Source of the DNA: Spinellus fusiger
Taxonomy: Eukaryota > Mucoromycota > Mucoromycetes > Mucorales > Phycomycetaceae
DNA length: 64,000 nucleotides
Assembly: GCA_025094145.1 (NCBI GenBank)
Contig: JALLLS010000009.1
Coordinates: forward strand, 1 to 64,000
Direction of reading: 5' to 3'
In this document: positions 12,976-23,853 of the stretch, in pieces
Layout: the number at the start of each line of letters is the position of its first letter
Numbering within the stretch: position 1 is the first letter of the stretch
Notes under the pieces: generated by a model
The model's database searches: none
What the model saw: only the letters and a program-made list of their open reading frames with translations
What the model was told of the DNA's origin: nothing
Program-made: the position numbers and the translations under genes

Positions 12976-13708
12976 TAATAAGCTACTCCCTTCTTTAATA
13001 TACATTTGTTTTACTTTGTTAAATTATTATGATATAGATTGTGAATATATGTCAATGGGGTAAATACGTGTATGAATGAGAGCTTGTCAGCATTTATTAT
13101 CCGCAGTACTGATCTCATGTCACACTATTTTAGGTGCCTCCAAACAGAAACCGCCACCCTTAGACACATCCAAAGAAAGAATCAACTTTATTCTTTCATA
13201 GAATTAATGGGTGTTTGTTTTTCATTTTACTCAAATGCTAGCACACTGTACTATTTTTATATGTGTTTATTTGTATTATAAGAATCATATTCATAAGCTC
13301 GGTGAATAGGTTGTACAGACTTGTGCAAAGCATCGTAGTTTTTTATTATAATAACTGGCACACAACGAGACACATTCCTTATGATAGCAGTGAATTGCTT
13401 AGATCTATACACTCCCTCCTCCCCCTCTCCCCTTTCTTTTAAATGTGGAAGAAAACAAACAAACCAAAGTACCTTTCTTCTTCTCCAAGGTGCTCTTTTT
13501 GTCTCATCTGTCCAAGTTTGCTAACAAAAGTCTAAAGTCTAAAGTTATAATCAATAATTACTATATTTGTCTTGCAATATACAATTGTCTCTCTTTGAGT
13601 ATTGTATAGTACATTGAATCTCCTCTATTGGTTAAGTTCCATTCATAAATAGATAGGAAAGTCTTGTATACTCTTGAAAAATCTTAGATCAGGCCAAGAG
13701 CATTCATT
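12976..13708. other. Intergenic, nothing recognised
   Basis: AT-rich DNA with one 69-codon ORF (13072-13281) that has no domain and a skewed composition. No support for a gene. Confidence 0.4.
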
Positions 13709-14122
13709 ATGTTTAGTATTGTATTCACTGAGATGCTTTTTTTTTTCTTTTTCAATATTTCTTTCTTATGCCTTATGTTTATTATTCACTTTCTATCTAC
13801 GTATGCTTTGTTTCTATTTACGTATATTTCTTTAAGATTTTCCTCTATAAATCGTACTTTTGTGGAGTTTTTACTTTTTTGTATTTGCCTAAATAATTTT
13901 TATTTGCCAAAGCGTTTAAGTTTCATTTATTTAATTTTGTTCTTTCTGACTTTATTAGGCTGGTGGCTATTTCTAATGCGCGATTGTCAACCTCCAGATA
14001 TGCATCAATATTACTTTCAAGCTCTATATAGCAATTCAAAGCAAGCAGAATGGGAAAAGATGGCTCTAACATGGTTGGAATCTCACAAAGAACTCATTAG
14101 AATTGACTCACTGAAGCATTGA
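13709..14122 (+). CDS. Hypothetical hydrophobic small protein
   Basis: An uninterrupted 137-codon frame begins at an ATG. The first ~95 residues are very hydrophobic (Phe/Leu/Ile/Tyr), as AT-rich DNA often encodes by chance. The last ~48 residues have a more gene-like composition (MRDCQPPDMHQYYFQALYSN and on to a charged, Trp-containing helix ending IRIDSLKH). A TTATTAG acceptor-like site just before that tail suggests the true exon may begin near 13960, with the start elsewhere. I do not recognise the protein. It may be a small membrane protein, a terminal exon or a chance ORF. Confidence 0.25.
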   Translation: MFSIVFTEMLFFFFFNISFLCLMFIIHFLSTYALFLFTYISLRFSSINRTFVEFLLFCICLNNFYLPKRLSFIYLILFFLTLLGWWLFLMRDCQPPDMHQYYFQALYSNSKQAEWEKMALTWLESHKELIRIDSLKH

Positions 14123-14864
14123 CTCATTCATTATCTTTAATTACTTATTAATAAATGACATATGCACAATATTAAAAATTCGTTGTTCTTAATAGAAATC
14201 TTAATCCTCGGAACTAATATGTCTAATAAATGATATTTTGGAGAAAATAGAGTATTCCTCTGGGAAAATGTGACCTTTTTTTTTTATTTTTTTTTTATTT
14301 TTTTTTTATTACAAATCAATGTAGCCAATGGTTTATCAAGGAGAAATCGGAATAGTAACAATAGCCGCTCCACACTTGGACATTGTGAATAAAGTGTATC
14401 TGCTCCACTCTGACCTTGTGTACAGTTTTGGAGGTTAAATCCTACTCTAATTTTATACTAAGCTATGCATAGTGTCTTCCCAGATAGGCTTACTCATTTT
14501 TAAATGTGTTTTATAACAAGAACCAATGACAAAAGGTAAAGAGTTAGTTAACCTTTTATTTTGTGTTGACTTGAGTTGCTAAGCAACAAAGACTACTATG
14601 GAAACAGAAGTCCAAGAACCGAGAAATAACACGAATACAATTGTTACATGACGTCGATCAAATGTGGCTCAGTTAAAACCAAACTACCCTCAGACGCGCA
14701 CCTATAGGTACACAAACACGCTGGGATTGGAGATGTAATTTGTAGTGTGTTGAGGCATCCCCAAAAGTGGATTGCCCAGTCCAATACACCCTATAGCCTA
14801 GACCACAGCACACTTCTCATCTGAGACTCCAAGGTCCGCCCGATGTCATGTCGACAGTCACCAC
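14123..14864. other. Intergenic promoter-side region
   Basis: This is the region upstream of the CAP-Gly gene. It has T-runs near 14276-14309 and a CRE/ATF-like core (ATGACGTCGA near 14648). No ORF of note. Confidence 0.35.
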
Positions 14865-14872
14865 TATAAATA
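14865..14872 (+). promoter_or_regulatory. TATA box for the CAP-Gly gene
   Basis: A TATAAATA octamer lies 41 bp before the ATG at 14913 and only 8 bp before the ATG at 14880. With transcription starting about 25-35 bp downstream, the first ATG in the message would be the one at 14913. Confidence 0.5.
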
Positions 14873-14912
14873 AAAGGCCATGTTTTGTTTCTATCTCTTG
14901 TTTCATTTTCTT

Positions 14913-15866
14913 ATGGCATTATTCAGTTTACGCAAATCAAAAAACCGTTCTTTCAATACAAGGTTCTCGAAACTCACTTTGAGAAGAACCAAATCTGCAG
15001 AAAGCATCCACTTTACATCTGATTCTATGAAAAACACCTCTATTTTACTGGACACCTCTATTCCCAAGGCTCCAAGCATGAATCCCGGGTTGACTCTTGC
15101 AGCAAGTGACCAGGAAGACAGCAGTACAAGCAACCGAAGTAGCTTGAGCATGGAAGTGCCTGCAATGTGTATCAGTACTCTATCTGAAAACAGTAGCAGC
15201 AACAGCAAAGGCAGTAGCATAGAATACATCACTGAAAAATTAGATCTATTGCACACAAATGATCTCGAGCTCATGCTCTCAATGGAGACACAGGCACGCA
15301 TTGATGCTCAAGAAGAGCGCGAACGTAACGCAGCGGAAATGGCGGCTCGTGAAGCTATAACTCCCCCTCGTCCAAGTCGATTGAAGTTTAAAATTCCAGT
15401 CACACCTCCTCGATCGCGCTCTCCAGCAGCGGCCACTACATACCCTCGTGCACGCCCTGTGCGCATCATACCAGAAGAACCTGTTGCTGAGGAAAAGAAG
15501 AAAAGAAGAGGAAGATGGTCAATAATTATGGGCAGTGATCAAGACAGCTCCAGTGAAGAGGAAGAGGACGATGATAGACTAAAGATTGGCTCAAGAGTCA
15601 TATTAGTTCGACGTCCTTTGCCTACGATTGGCTATGTACGCTACATTGGCCCCTTTGATCCTGAATATGGTGTGGAGCGTGTTGGTGTTGAACTTGAAAG
15701 CAGAGGTAAGCACACTACTAAGAAATACCACTATGGAAGAGAACTCATCCAATATTTTATTGCTGTAGTTGGTAACAGTGATGGCTCTGTCAATGGAAAA
15801 AGATATTTCCAAACGGATCCCCACCGTGGTATCTTTTTAAAAAAGAATGAAATTGCCATTGTGTAA
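14913..15866 (+). CDS. CAP-Gly domain protein
   Basis: Exons 14913-15705 and 15769-15866 give 296 residues. The N-terminal ~200 residues are basic and then Ser/Thr-rich, with a helical stretch (residues about 115-145) and a proline-rich SPxR segment (PPRSRSP). An acidic cluster (SSSEEEEDDDR) precedes a C-terminal CAP-Gly domain: LKIGSRVILVRRPLPTIGYV, YGVERVGVELESR, then after splicing VGNSDGSVNGKRYFQTDP and HRGIFLKKNEIAIV. The GNSDGSVNGKRYF stretch matches the conserved core that binds C-terminal EEY/F tails of tubulin and EB proteins, so a microtubule plus-end or dynactin-type role is likely. The 63-nt intron is in frame without a stop, so retention would insert 21 residues. The TATA position favours the start at 14913 over 14880. 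Confidence 0.75.
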   Translation: MALFSLRKSKNRSFNTRFSKLTLRRTKSAESIHFTSDSMKNTSILLDTSIPKAPSMNPGLTLAASDQEDSSTSNRSSLSMEVPAMCISTLSENSSSNSKGSSIEYITEKLDLLHTNDLELMLSMETQARIDAQEERERNAAEMAAREAITPPRPSRLKFKIPVTPPRSRSPAAATTYPRARPVRIIPEEPVAEEKKKRRGRWSIIMGSDQDSSSEEEEDDDRLKIGSRVILVRRPLPTIGYVRYIGPFDPEYGVERVGVELESRGKHTTKKYHYGRELIQYFIAVVGNSDGSVNGKRYFQTDPHRGIFLKKNEIAIV

Positions 15867-17527
15867 ATCAAGTCTTCATTGGTCTCTCATTCTTTCATTC
15901 ATCTGTTCATCTCATTCTGCCTACTTACCTCCATATTTATACATATACAGCATACTTACATTGTCCTTTTTATTGTTTTAACAACTCTCATTTGTTCACA
16001 TTAGTTCATAGTTCATACTCTTATTCTTACAATAAATCCAATGACAGTTCCTTTCTGTCAGACTAAGCATATGAAGAGTGTGGCTGGTGCGGGTGTTGAG
16101 GCATAGGAGTGTGGGGAAAGGGCTGACAATAGGGAACCCCTGAGTCCATTAGATTCGGCAAAATGTCTCAACACTAGACGTATGCTTCAAATGTAGGAAC
16201 AATGAAAAATAAATATATATAGAAAAAGTGACACTCGGAATTCCTACTGTGCTTCTATTGCCGTTTCTCAGTTTGAATCGTCTGACTCTCGCTACTGCTC
16301 CATGTTGGTACTCTGTACTCTGTATTCAGGCAGAAGAGCGGCAGTTGGATTTTAAGGTTATGAATGGGACAAGATCAAACATTACGCAATAAACAAACAT
16401 TTGAAAAGAAAAAACTTAGCAATTCAGCTCTGAGTATTTTCCTCTGACATTTGTTCTTTCATTCTCTATTGTTTTCTATTGTTTTCTATTTGCACTAGTG
16501 TATTGGTCTCTACTGCCCTTTATTGGCCCCGAAATCCTTTGGTTTCTTATTTGACTTTTCTGCTTCTCTGTTTTGATCTTTTGCTAATGATGTGTATAGA
16601 TAAAGAGGAATCAAAATAGTGTATGCCGTTGTACACATGATAAAATAAAATAAAAAGTCTCTTTTCATCTATACAATGTATATTGAGGATGACCAACACA
16701 AGTTATTAGATAGGTTGAATGGTTTGGGATCTGTTTCTTATTAAAGCTGTACCTAGGCACCCAAATATTGTTGTTGTTATTGTTGTTATTGTTGTTATTG
16801 TTGTTATTGTTGTTATTGTTGTTATTGTTGTTATTGTTGTTATTGTTGTTATTGTTGTTATTGTTGTTATTGTTATTATTATTGTTATTGTTATTGTTAT
16901 TATTTGGCTTTTAAGCAATGCTATCCTTTTCCCTTTACGTTGTGAAGAGTATTTCTCTTTATATCCATATCCATATCTATATATCTTTGGATGCTTAGTC
17001 AATAATGTGTTGGCCGTAATAAGTAATCAATAACATGTTAGTTGTAAATAGCAAGCACTATTCATCTTTCTATAACTCAATACATAGTCCATTGATTTAT
17101 TTTATACTTACTGTCAAAAATACCTGCTATATAGAACCCTCCTTACACTCATTATTGACCAAGAATACATTTATAGATGAATCAATGGACCTGATTTATA
17201 CCTGCTGTATCTACTCAAACATTCTATGCATCAGAAGAACCTCCTACTTCATAGCAGTAATAGATCGTGGGATGGGATGTGATATTGCATGTATTCCTCT
17301 TGTCTGACGTAGAAGCGGAGTAACGCATCAAAAAAAGAAGGAATTATTTTATATGCAAAACAAGACAGCAAGAACAGCAAGACAGGGGCCATGGACACAA
17401 CCCACGACATGTCTTTTGAACTGGAGTAATGTTCAACTGATAAATACAGAAAGAGCTTTAACTGAAGAATAGATCTTTTGAATCGCCCTTGTCTCCCTCA
17501 CAGTTTCAACTCAATGATCTGAATCCT
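15867..17527. other. Intergenic region with a microsatellite
   Basis: About 1.7 kb separates the CAP-Gly gene and the SSX2IP-like gene. Apart from the nonamer tandem repeat described separately, only short ORFs are present. Long ORFs at 16706-17033 on both strands come from that repeat. Confidence 0.4.
16767..16904. repeat. ATTGTTGTT nonamer tandem repeat
   Basis: About 12 near-perfect copies of a 9-base unit are followed by ATTGTT/ATT variants. The unit is a multiple of three, so it leaves open frames on both strands that encode only Val/Ile or Thr/Ile repeats. Confidence 0.95.
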
Positions 17528-19411
17528 ATGGACATGAGGTAGGAAACAAAACAAAAAAAAGACATTAGCTAACATTACTAGGGCCTTTTGCACTCCAAAT
17601 AATATAGACTCATGCTCAAACCACGTCAATATACAACTTACTGCTCAAGGATACCCTGTTCCTCTTGTATTCAACTCAGTTACTGTAGAAGATACGTGCA
17701 GGATGATCAACTGTATTCATGCCTTATTATCTGATAAAAAGGTACTCTTGCTACTAAATAAAATAAAATAAACAGGCTGATAAAGCATACACCAACAGAG
17801 CCAAGAGGAAATGATTTTTGAACTAAACAAGTCCATATTGGATAAGAAAAGGGCCTACGAGAGTCTTTCACTGAAGTTTGTAAGTCAACACTAAACACAG
17901 TGTTCACTCATAGATATTAGGAACAACAGAAAAAGGCGACAGAAAAAGAAAAAAAGGAGAAAGAACACCTAGCATTAAAAATAGAGTAAGTAGACCAGAC
18001 ATATAAAACAGCAGTATTCATCTCGATTCCTTATAGATCCATGACCATGACTATCAAAACAGAAAAGGATCATCATCGCAGTATAAAGGATGAATTGACA
18101 AGAGCAAAGAACAATCTGCAGTATATAAAAGCACAGTATTCTGTAAGTGGTACTCTTTTATAAAATAGAAGCTTATGCATCCCAAATAGCACGAGACCAG
18201 ACGTCATGAACAAGAACATGCAAAGACGCGCGATAGATTAATGAAGCTGATGAAGAACATGTCCAGACCAGTGATGACGATTAGCCAGCCACTCGTAGCT
18301 ATAAAACCATCCTCTCCAGACATTCTTACACAGGTAACCCATTTTGCTCAGTATTGGTTCATATTGGTATGGATAGGGAAAGGCACTGTATGGAGATCTT
18401 ATGGATAAAATCAGTCAGCGAGAAACAGAAGCAAGAGTAGAGAATGAGGCATTCCGAAAGGCATTTATAGCTGTGTATTCTGCTTTAAAGAGCCTGCTTA
18501 ATCGTCAAATAGAGGACTATGAAGACAGAAACACATCCACAGAGGTAATAGAAGAAGTATCCAGCCTTAATCTAACAAGAGATCCCAAAGAGTTCTCGTC
18601 GTGATATAGCCACTTTTCAATTGCCTTTTAGTTTTGGAGGTGAAGAGGCTATTCAACATATTCATAGTCTGCTGGCCAGGTTACAGGAAGAGTGGGATGA
18701 GCAGACACGAGACAAGACTGTATACACTGCGGAAGATGTGCTCAAGAGAGATAGAGTAATACGAGAGATGGAGCAAGACATAGGGACATTCACCACAATG
18801 TTGGGTAGGGAATATGTATTCACTGTCTCTGTACTTATTATGATAATGATGACTATTCATAGATGAATCAAGGAGAGAGTATGAAGAGAAAACAAAGATT
18901 TATAGGAAATATGAACAAGGAGGATTCTTTGATAGTCTACTACCAAACATCAGCACTCAGCTTTCAGATTCTGAAGGATCTGTGTATGAAATTGAACAGG
19001 GAGGGATGCGCAAATGGAAACAGATACAAAAAAAGGCATGGAGAGATCAGAAAAGAGTAACAGAAGCAGCCATTCAGTTGGGAAATGAACGCAAAGCACT
19101 CAGTGTAAGACTAGCAGGATTCTTTATTATTGGTTGCTCAATAGACTACTATGTTAGGCTGAACGTTGGGCATTTGAAAAGATGAAGATAGAACTTGGTG
19201 CACAGGAATTCTTATCAGACAGGTAAGTCAACAAAAGGAGCCTTTCTGATCCATTACACATTCTATTAGCCCCTCTAATCCTCAGGCTGAGGCTGAGGGT
19301 GAGACTGGACCTAAGCATGAGCATGAGCATGCACCCAGTACTTTCTCAATGACACCAATGTCACTGCCCAGAAAGCGGCCAAGGTCATGGTTAGGAAAGG
19401 CACCCTGTTAA
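17528..19411 (+). CDS. SSX2IP/ADIP family coiled-coil protein (Msd1-like)
   Basis: Eleven exons join in one frame to 466 residues: 17528-17538, 17582-17741, 17799-17879, 17921-17985, 18037-18142, 18190-18333, 18383-18544, 18582-18804, 18863-19104, 19158-19222 and 19270-19411. The start of the conserved part reads FCTPNNIDSCSNHVNIQLTA. Family-like blocks follow: LQYIKAQYSHETRRHEQEHA, FQLPFSFGGEEAIQHIHSLL and VTEAAIQLGNERKAL. These match the afadin- and alpha-actinin-binding (ADIP) domain of animal SSX2IP and fission yeast Msd1, which act at centrosomes or spindle poles to anchor microtubule minus ends. Most of the protein is predicted coiled coil. The tail is Gln/Glu/His-rich, then basic. Intron 7 is only 37 nt. 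The tiny first exon (MDMR) is the least certain part. The gene converges with eS28. Confidence 0.78.
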
Positions 19412-19576
19412 CTTTGTCTTTTTTTTTTAAAAAAAAAAAACTCTTCCCATTGTAATAGCACACCCATTTCATAGTATTCATTTGAATGTCACATAAAACA
19501 GTATCTCATTAGAAAAAATGTCTTAGAGCCGTGTCCTTTATTTTCACGTCATATCAAAATAAGCCGTTGTATAAGA

Positions 19577-20058
19577 TTAACGGAGACGACGAGCTTCACG
19601 CTCGGATTCCAACAAACACAAGATATCGTTTTCACGGACAGGACCCTTGACGTTACGGATAATGCTGCGGTTGGTATCATCCATGAATTCAACACGGACC
19701 TGAGTGACACTACCACGGGAGCCAGTACGACCGAGGACTTTGATGACTCTGGCGAGCTTAACGGGTGTCTTGGAGTTGTCCTATAGAGAGATTGTCAATC
19801 ATCTTTTTCTTTTTTTTCTGAGTGTTGCGTTTATAGCTGTAGTCTATCTAAACTTCTATCCATCCACCTATCCATGTATCCATCCATCCACCTATGTATC
19901 TATCCATCTACCTATGTATCCATCCATCCACCTATTTATGTATCCATTCACCTATTTATGTATGTATCTATATATCTATGTATCCATCCATCTATGTATC
20001 CATGTATCCATCTATTTAAAGCCAACGAATCTATGATCAGGCATCGTCTACTCACCAT
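19577..20058 (-). CDS. RPS28: 40S ribosomal protein eS28
   Basis: Exon 2 (19780-19577) encodes [20 protein letters not shown], then [20 protein letters not shown] and [20 protein letters not shown], ending REARRLR. This is near-identical to eukaryotic eS28 throughout. The upstream exon supplies only the start codon: ATG at 20058-20056 followed directly by GTGAGT. The spliced product is 68 residues, the expected size. The 275-nt intron is the longest I resolved in the window and contains a tetranucleotide-type tandem repeat. An intron right behind the ATG is common in fungal ribosomal protein genes. The stop lies 165 bp from the convergent stop of the SSX2IP-like gene. Confidence 0.93.
19855..20018. 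repeat. CCAT/CTAT/GTAT tandem repeat in the eS28 intron
   Basis: Irregular copies of CATC, CACCTAT and GTATC units fill most of the eS28 intron. They make open frames on both strands rich in Tyr, Pro, Ser, Ile and His that should not be read as genes. Confidence 0.85.
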
Positions 20059-20833
20059 ATCTTCCGCTATAGGATGTTTAAGAGAGGGAAAGATGTACTG
20101 CAAAGGTCTTTGGAGTCTATAGCTTTTGGTCGGAGTAGACTTGTTCACGTGACTTTGACAGAAGGTAGGAATCCTCACGTGTTGGTTCGGTCCTTTATGC
20201 AATACAGTGAATGAAATAAAGTTAACCTGCACTATTACATGGCAATAGAATGTATTATTATAATATAGTATGGTGTTAATCAGATGATTATAGAGATAAA
20301 GATAAGAATTGAGAAGCTGATTCAACATTTGAATACAATACACTGTATTCATCAATAAGACTACTTTCTTTCTTTCTTAGTATCTAGAATAATGTCCTCT
20401 TATTCAATATACGACTATAGGGGATTTATAGAGATGTCTACATTTATGAAGATACTTGGGTATATTCTATATTTCTGCTGTTGTTTTTGCACGTTATTTA
20501 TAAATATCCCATAGAAAAAAAATAAAGATTAATATCTATTATACAGACCTATGTATAGTATGTTTGTATGTTATTATGTTAAAGAGTGTCTCAATAGAGT
20601 GAATTCTAATAAACACAAACTATATAATATAGATAGATAGCTGTTAAATAAAATCAGAATAGAGTATTTTTCAATTCCATGGAATTTAATAATAGGCATA
20701 CATGAATATTTGGTGTATATTTCTTTTGATCTTTCTTTATTTTTACAAACGTGTAGCCAAAAGGTATGGTTTACATGTATATATTCACGTTTCATTTTTA
20801 TCTACCATACTGTTATTTATACTATCTTCTATC
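20059..20833. other. eS28 promoter side, otherwise empty
   Basis: The DNA upstream of eS28 shows no further gene. The small minus-strand ORFs here lack domains. Confidence 0.35.
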
Positions 20834-20999
20834 TAATAACAATAATAACAATAATAACAATAATAACAATAATAACAATAATAACTATAATAACTATAAT
20901 AACTATAATAACAATAATAACTATAATAACAATAATAACTATAATAACAATAATAACTATAATAACAATAATAACAATAATAACAATAATAATAACTAT
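20834..20999. repeat. AATAATAAC / AACTATAAT nonamer tandem repeat
   Basis: About 18 copies of a 9-base unit with regular AAC-to-ACT variants. Open frames through it encode only Asn/Tyr or Ile/Thr runs. Confidence 0.95.
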
Positions 21000-21363
21000 G
21001 GTACTATATTGTCTCATCTCCTGCAAATAGCTTACAGTATCTGAAGACTACTTACAATACAAGGATACTCCCTGCCAAATGTGTAACATGATACTCTATT
21101 TACAATAGGATTATCATTCAATTCTTAGAAATGAAATACCATTCTACTGATTTTTATCCATTTTTTTTCTATAAATAATAGATAAAGATAGCATTAAATA
21201 TAAAATATTATATTAAAATTACTGAAGATAATTAAACTAAGTAGTTGTAGTAAAGACAATAGTCATCCAAAGTCATCTTCATTGCTAATATTATTCATAA
21301 AAGGATAAGGATTCAACCTATAAACTCAGCAAATATTCAATCAGTAGAACAATAGTCACTAGA

Positions 21364-21372
21364 ATGAGTCAC
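21364..21372. promoter_or_regulatory. Gcn4/CPC1-type general control site
   Basis: ATGAGTCAC contains the TGAGTCA half of the palindromic Gcn4/CPC1 bZIP target and lies 65 bp before the HIS3 start codon. In ascomycete fungi this site drives amino-acid starvation induction of HIS3. Function here is inferred from sequence and position. Confidence 0.55.
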
Positions 21373-21436
21373 ACTTAGCTTCCTCGTCTTTATCAAATCA
21401 ACTCAGTGCTATGAAGCATTTCCCAATAGCTTCATC

Positions 21437-22182
21437 ATGGCAGAAACACGCACAGCAACTGTGAACAGAAAGACTAATGAGACAGATATTCAACTGTATA
21501 TTAACCTTGACTCCTACCTCAATCAAGAGATTGTTATTGATACTGGTATTGGATTCCTTGACCATGTAAGTCTATGACCAATACAAACGAAATAACACTT
21601 TAAAGATGTACCACGCATTAGCAAAGCACAGTGGATGGTCTCTTAACTTGACCTGTAAGGGGGACTTGCACATTGATGATCACCATACTGCTGAGGATAC
21701 GGCCATTGCTCTTGGTATGGCGTTTAAGCAGGCATTAGGTGCACCCAGAGGCATTAAACGCTTTGGCTCTGCTTATTGCCCTCTGGATGAGGTAAAATAA
21801 AAGAAAACACTCATCCTGTTAGATGTTTAATTTCTTGTTGATTTAGGCACTTGCTCGCTCTGTGGTGGATATCTCAGGCCGTCCCTTTGCTGATATTAAC
21901 CTCGGATTAAAGCGTGAAATGATCGGCAATATGTCTACTGAAATGCTTCCTCATGTTCTTTTGTCATTTGCATTTGGTGCAGGTATCACTCTCCATGTAG
22001 ATGTACTGAAAGGTACAAATGATCATCACAGGTAGAGACAATGGCCGTAAGAGTGTTCAGATAATCACACTTTCTTTCTTTCTAGAGCTGAATCTGCTTT
22101 CAAGTCCCTGGCCGTTGCCATTCGCACAGCCATTGAAAGAACAGGAACAGATGATGTACCAAGTACTAAGGGTGTCTTATAA
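21437..22182 (+). CDS. HIS3: Imidazoleglycerol-phosphate dehydratase
   Basis: Exons 21437-21565, 21606-21791, 21847-22031 and 22086-22182 give 198 residues. The enzyme converts imidazole glycerol phosphate to imidazole acetol phosphate in histidine synthesis, using two Mn ions held by His-rich motifs. These are visible: [45 protein letters not shown] and [18 protein letters not shown]. Length matches bacterial and fungal single-domain enzymes, with no truncation. Introns are 40, 55 and 54 nt. A Gcn4-type site lies upstream. Confidence 0.95.
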
Positions 22183-22647
22183 TGTATTTATTTAAATATC
22201 TTCAACTCTCTTTTTAATATTAAAACTAGAAAATATACGTTTGCTTGTTTCTTTTCTTGTATTTGATTTTTTAACTGAGAGACTTACTATCTTCAAATTA
22301 AACAAATTTAATTATAATTTATTATAAATTGATGTTTTATTGTACAATATAAGTACTAAAAAGCTACCAAAAAATACTTGTAAAAATAGTAAAGATGAAT
22401 GAAGCTTCGCACTAATAAATTGAAGTTCACAAAGTTCTGTAGCATTAAAAGTCCGGGAGCATATTCTTTTTAATCCTTTGTAGAATAAGGAAGTCACAAC
22501 ATCCTATCTATATGAATGATCTATGAGGGCAATATATATATCACTTGGGAATGAGAAGATACCATCACTGAAAAGAATAGCAAAGTAGTATAAAAAGTAT
22601 CGTTGTCTATTTCTCAATATATTTTTTAAAATTTGAGCAGCTCCCTA

Positions 22648-23819
22648 CACACCAGGAGATCTTTAGGATATAAAAAGAAATAGTCGAAATACAATTGTTT
22701 AAAAATGACATGGATTTGAAAAGGAGCAAAAAAAGTGAAATATATTCATGTTAGTTCTTAAATAAAGATTATTATGTAAATTTACCTGTAAATATCTAAA
22801 TCCCAAAGGAAACCACTTTCGATGTGGCGATATATAATATAATATGAATAAGAATATCTATTCTTATGTGACTGTATAGATACCCTTTGATGCATTCACA
22901 TCTCTGTTCCAAACAATTCCACAACTTTGGCAAGCGTGGATACTGTTGAAATTTATTAATACCTCGGTGAGGTTATTTGTGTTATAAGTGTGGCAGATCT
23001 TGAGAACAAAAATAAAACAGAGTAACTGTTAGAAGAGCTTTTCATATTAGGTGAGAGGTCAATTATGCTTACTCTCGATGTTCGAAACTTATCAACATCA
23101 ACCATAAGAAAATCTCCATCTTTTTGTCTCTTTTTCAATGATTGATATAAATTTGATAGTATCTTTTCCTTTCATTCTTGCACTATAAGCAACGACTGGC
23201 AGCTTGGTGGGATCATACTCCAATTTTTTAGGTGCCAATACCCCTTTTCAATAATAAAACAGTAAAAATAATTAGTTTGAGATGTATTAATGTACTCTCT
23301 GTGTGTGTGTCGTATTACCCTTGCACTGGCATCTTCCTGCCTTTGTCTTTGTAACGGATTCACTGGGTTTATTAAAATAAAATAATATACAATAGAAACT
23401 GACTAACATGTCAGACATAAAAAACATATACAAACATTCACCAGATCACAACTGTTGGTTTATATGCCAGACAAGGGCAAACAAAATAAAGAGGGTAGAA
23501 GTTATGAAGAACAACAGACAGTGTAGTTGGCAGGTATTTATATCCAAGCAGAAGAGAACAAAAAGAAATTTCATAAGTCATTTGCTTAATCAGAACTACC
23601 AAAGTAATGCAGACTACAACAACATTTTAGAAAAGAAAAGAATTGCTTAAAAACAGTTGCTTAGTTACCCATTGTGCCCAAATCGTGTGTTATGTCCCTG
23701 CTAAAGACCAAATATCTATATATTTATCTCTCTAGTGGTCCTGTTGATAACCTTAGTACTCTTTATTGCAGAATAAAGGATATATTTTACAAAGTCACAT
23801 AGTATGGGTTTTGAGGTTA

Positions 23820-23853
<34 letters not shown>

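Noticed and set aside
13072..13281. 69-codon ORF
   Set aside because: No motif or gene context.
16706..17033. Long overlapping ORFs of Val/Ile and Thr/Ile repeats
   Set aside because: They are produced by the nonamer microsatellite.
18545..18604. Apparent frameshift in the SSX2IP-like gene between NTSTE and the downstream FQLPF block
   Set aside because: A 37-nt intron ending at the AG at 18580-18581 restores the frame exactly, so neither a mutation nor programmed frameshifting is needed.
20710..21044. Asn-rich and Ile/Thr-rich ORFs
   Set aside because: Frames through the nonamer tandem repeat, with no flanking coding sequence.
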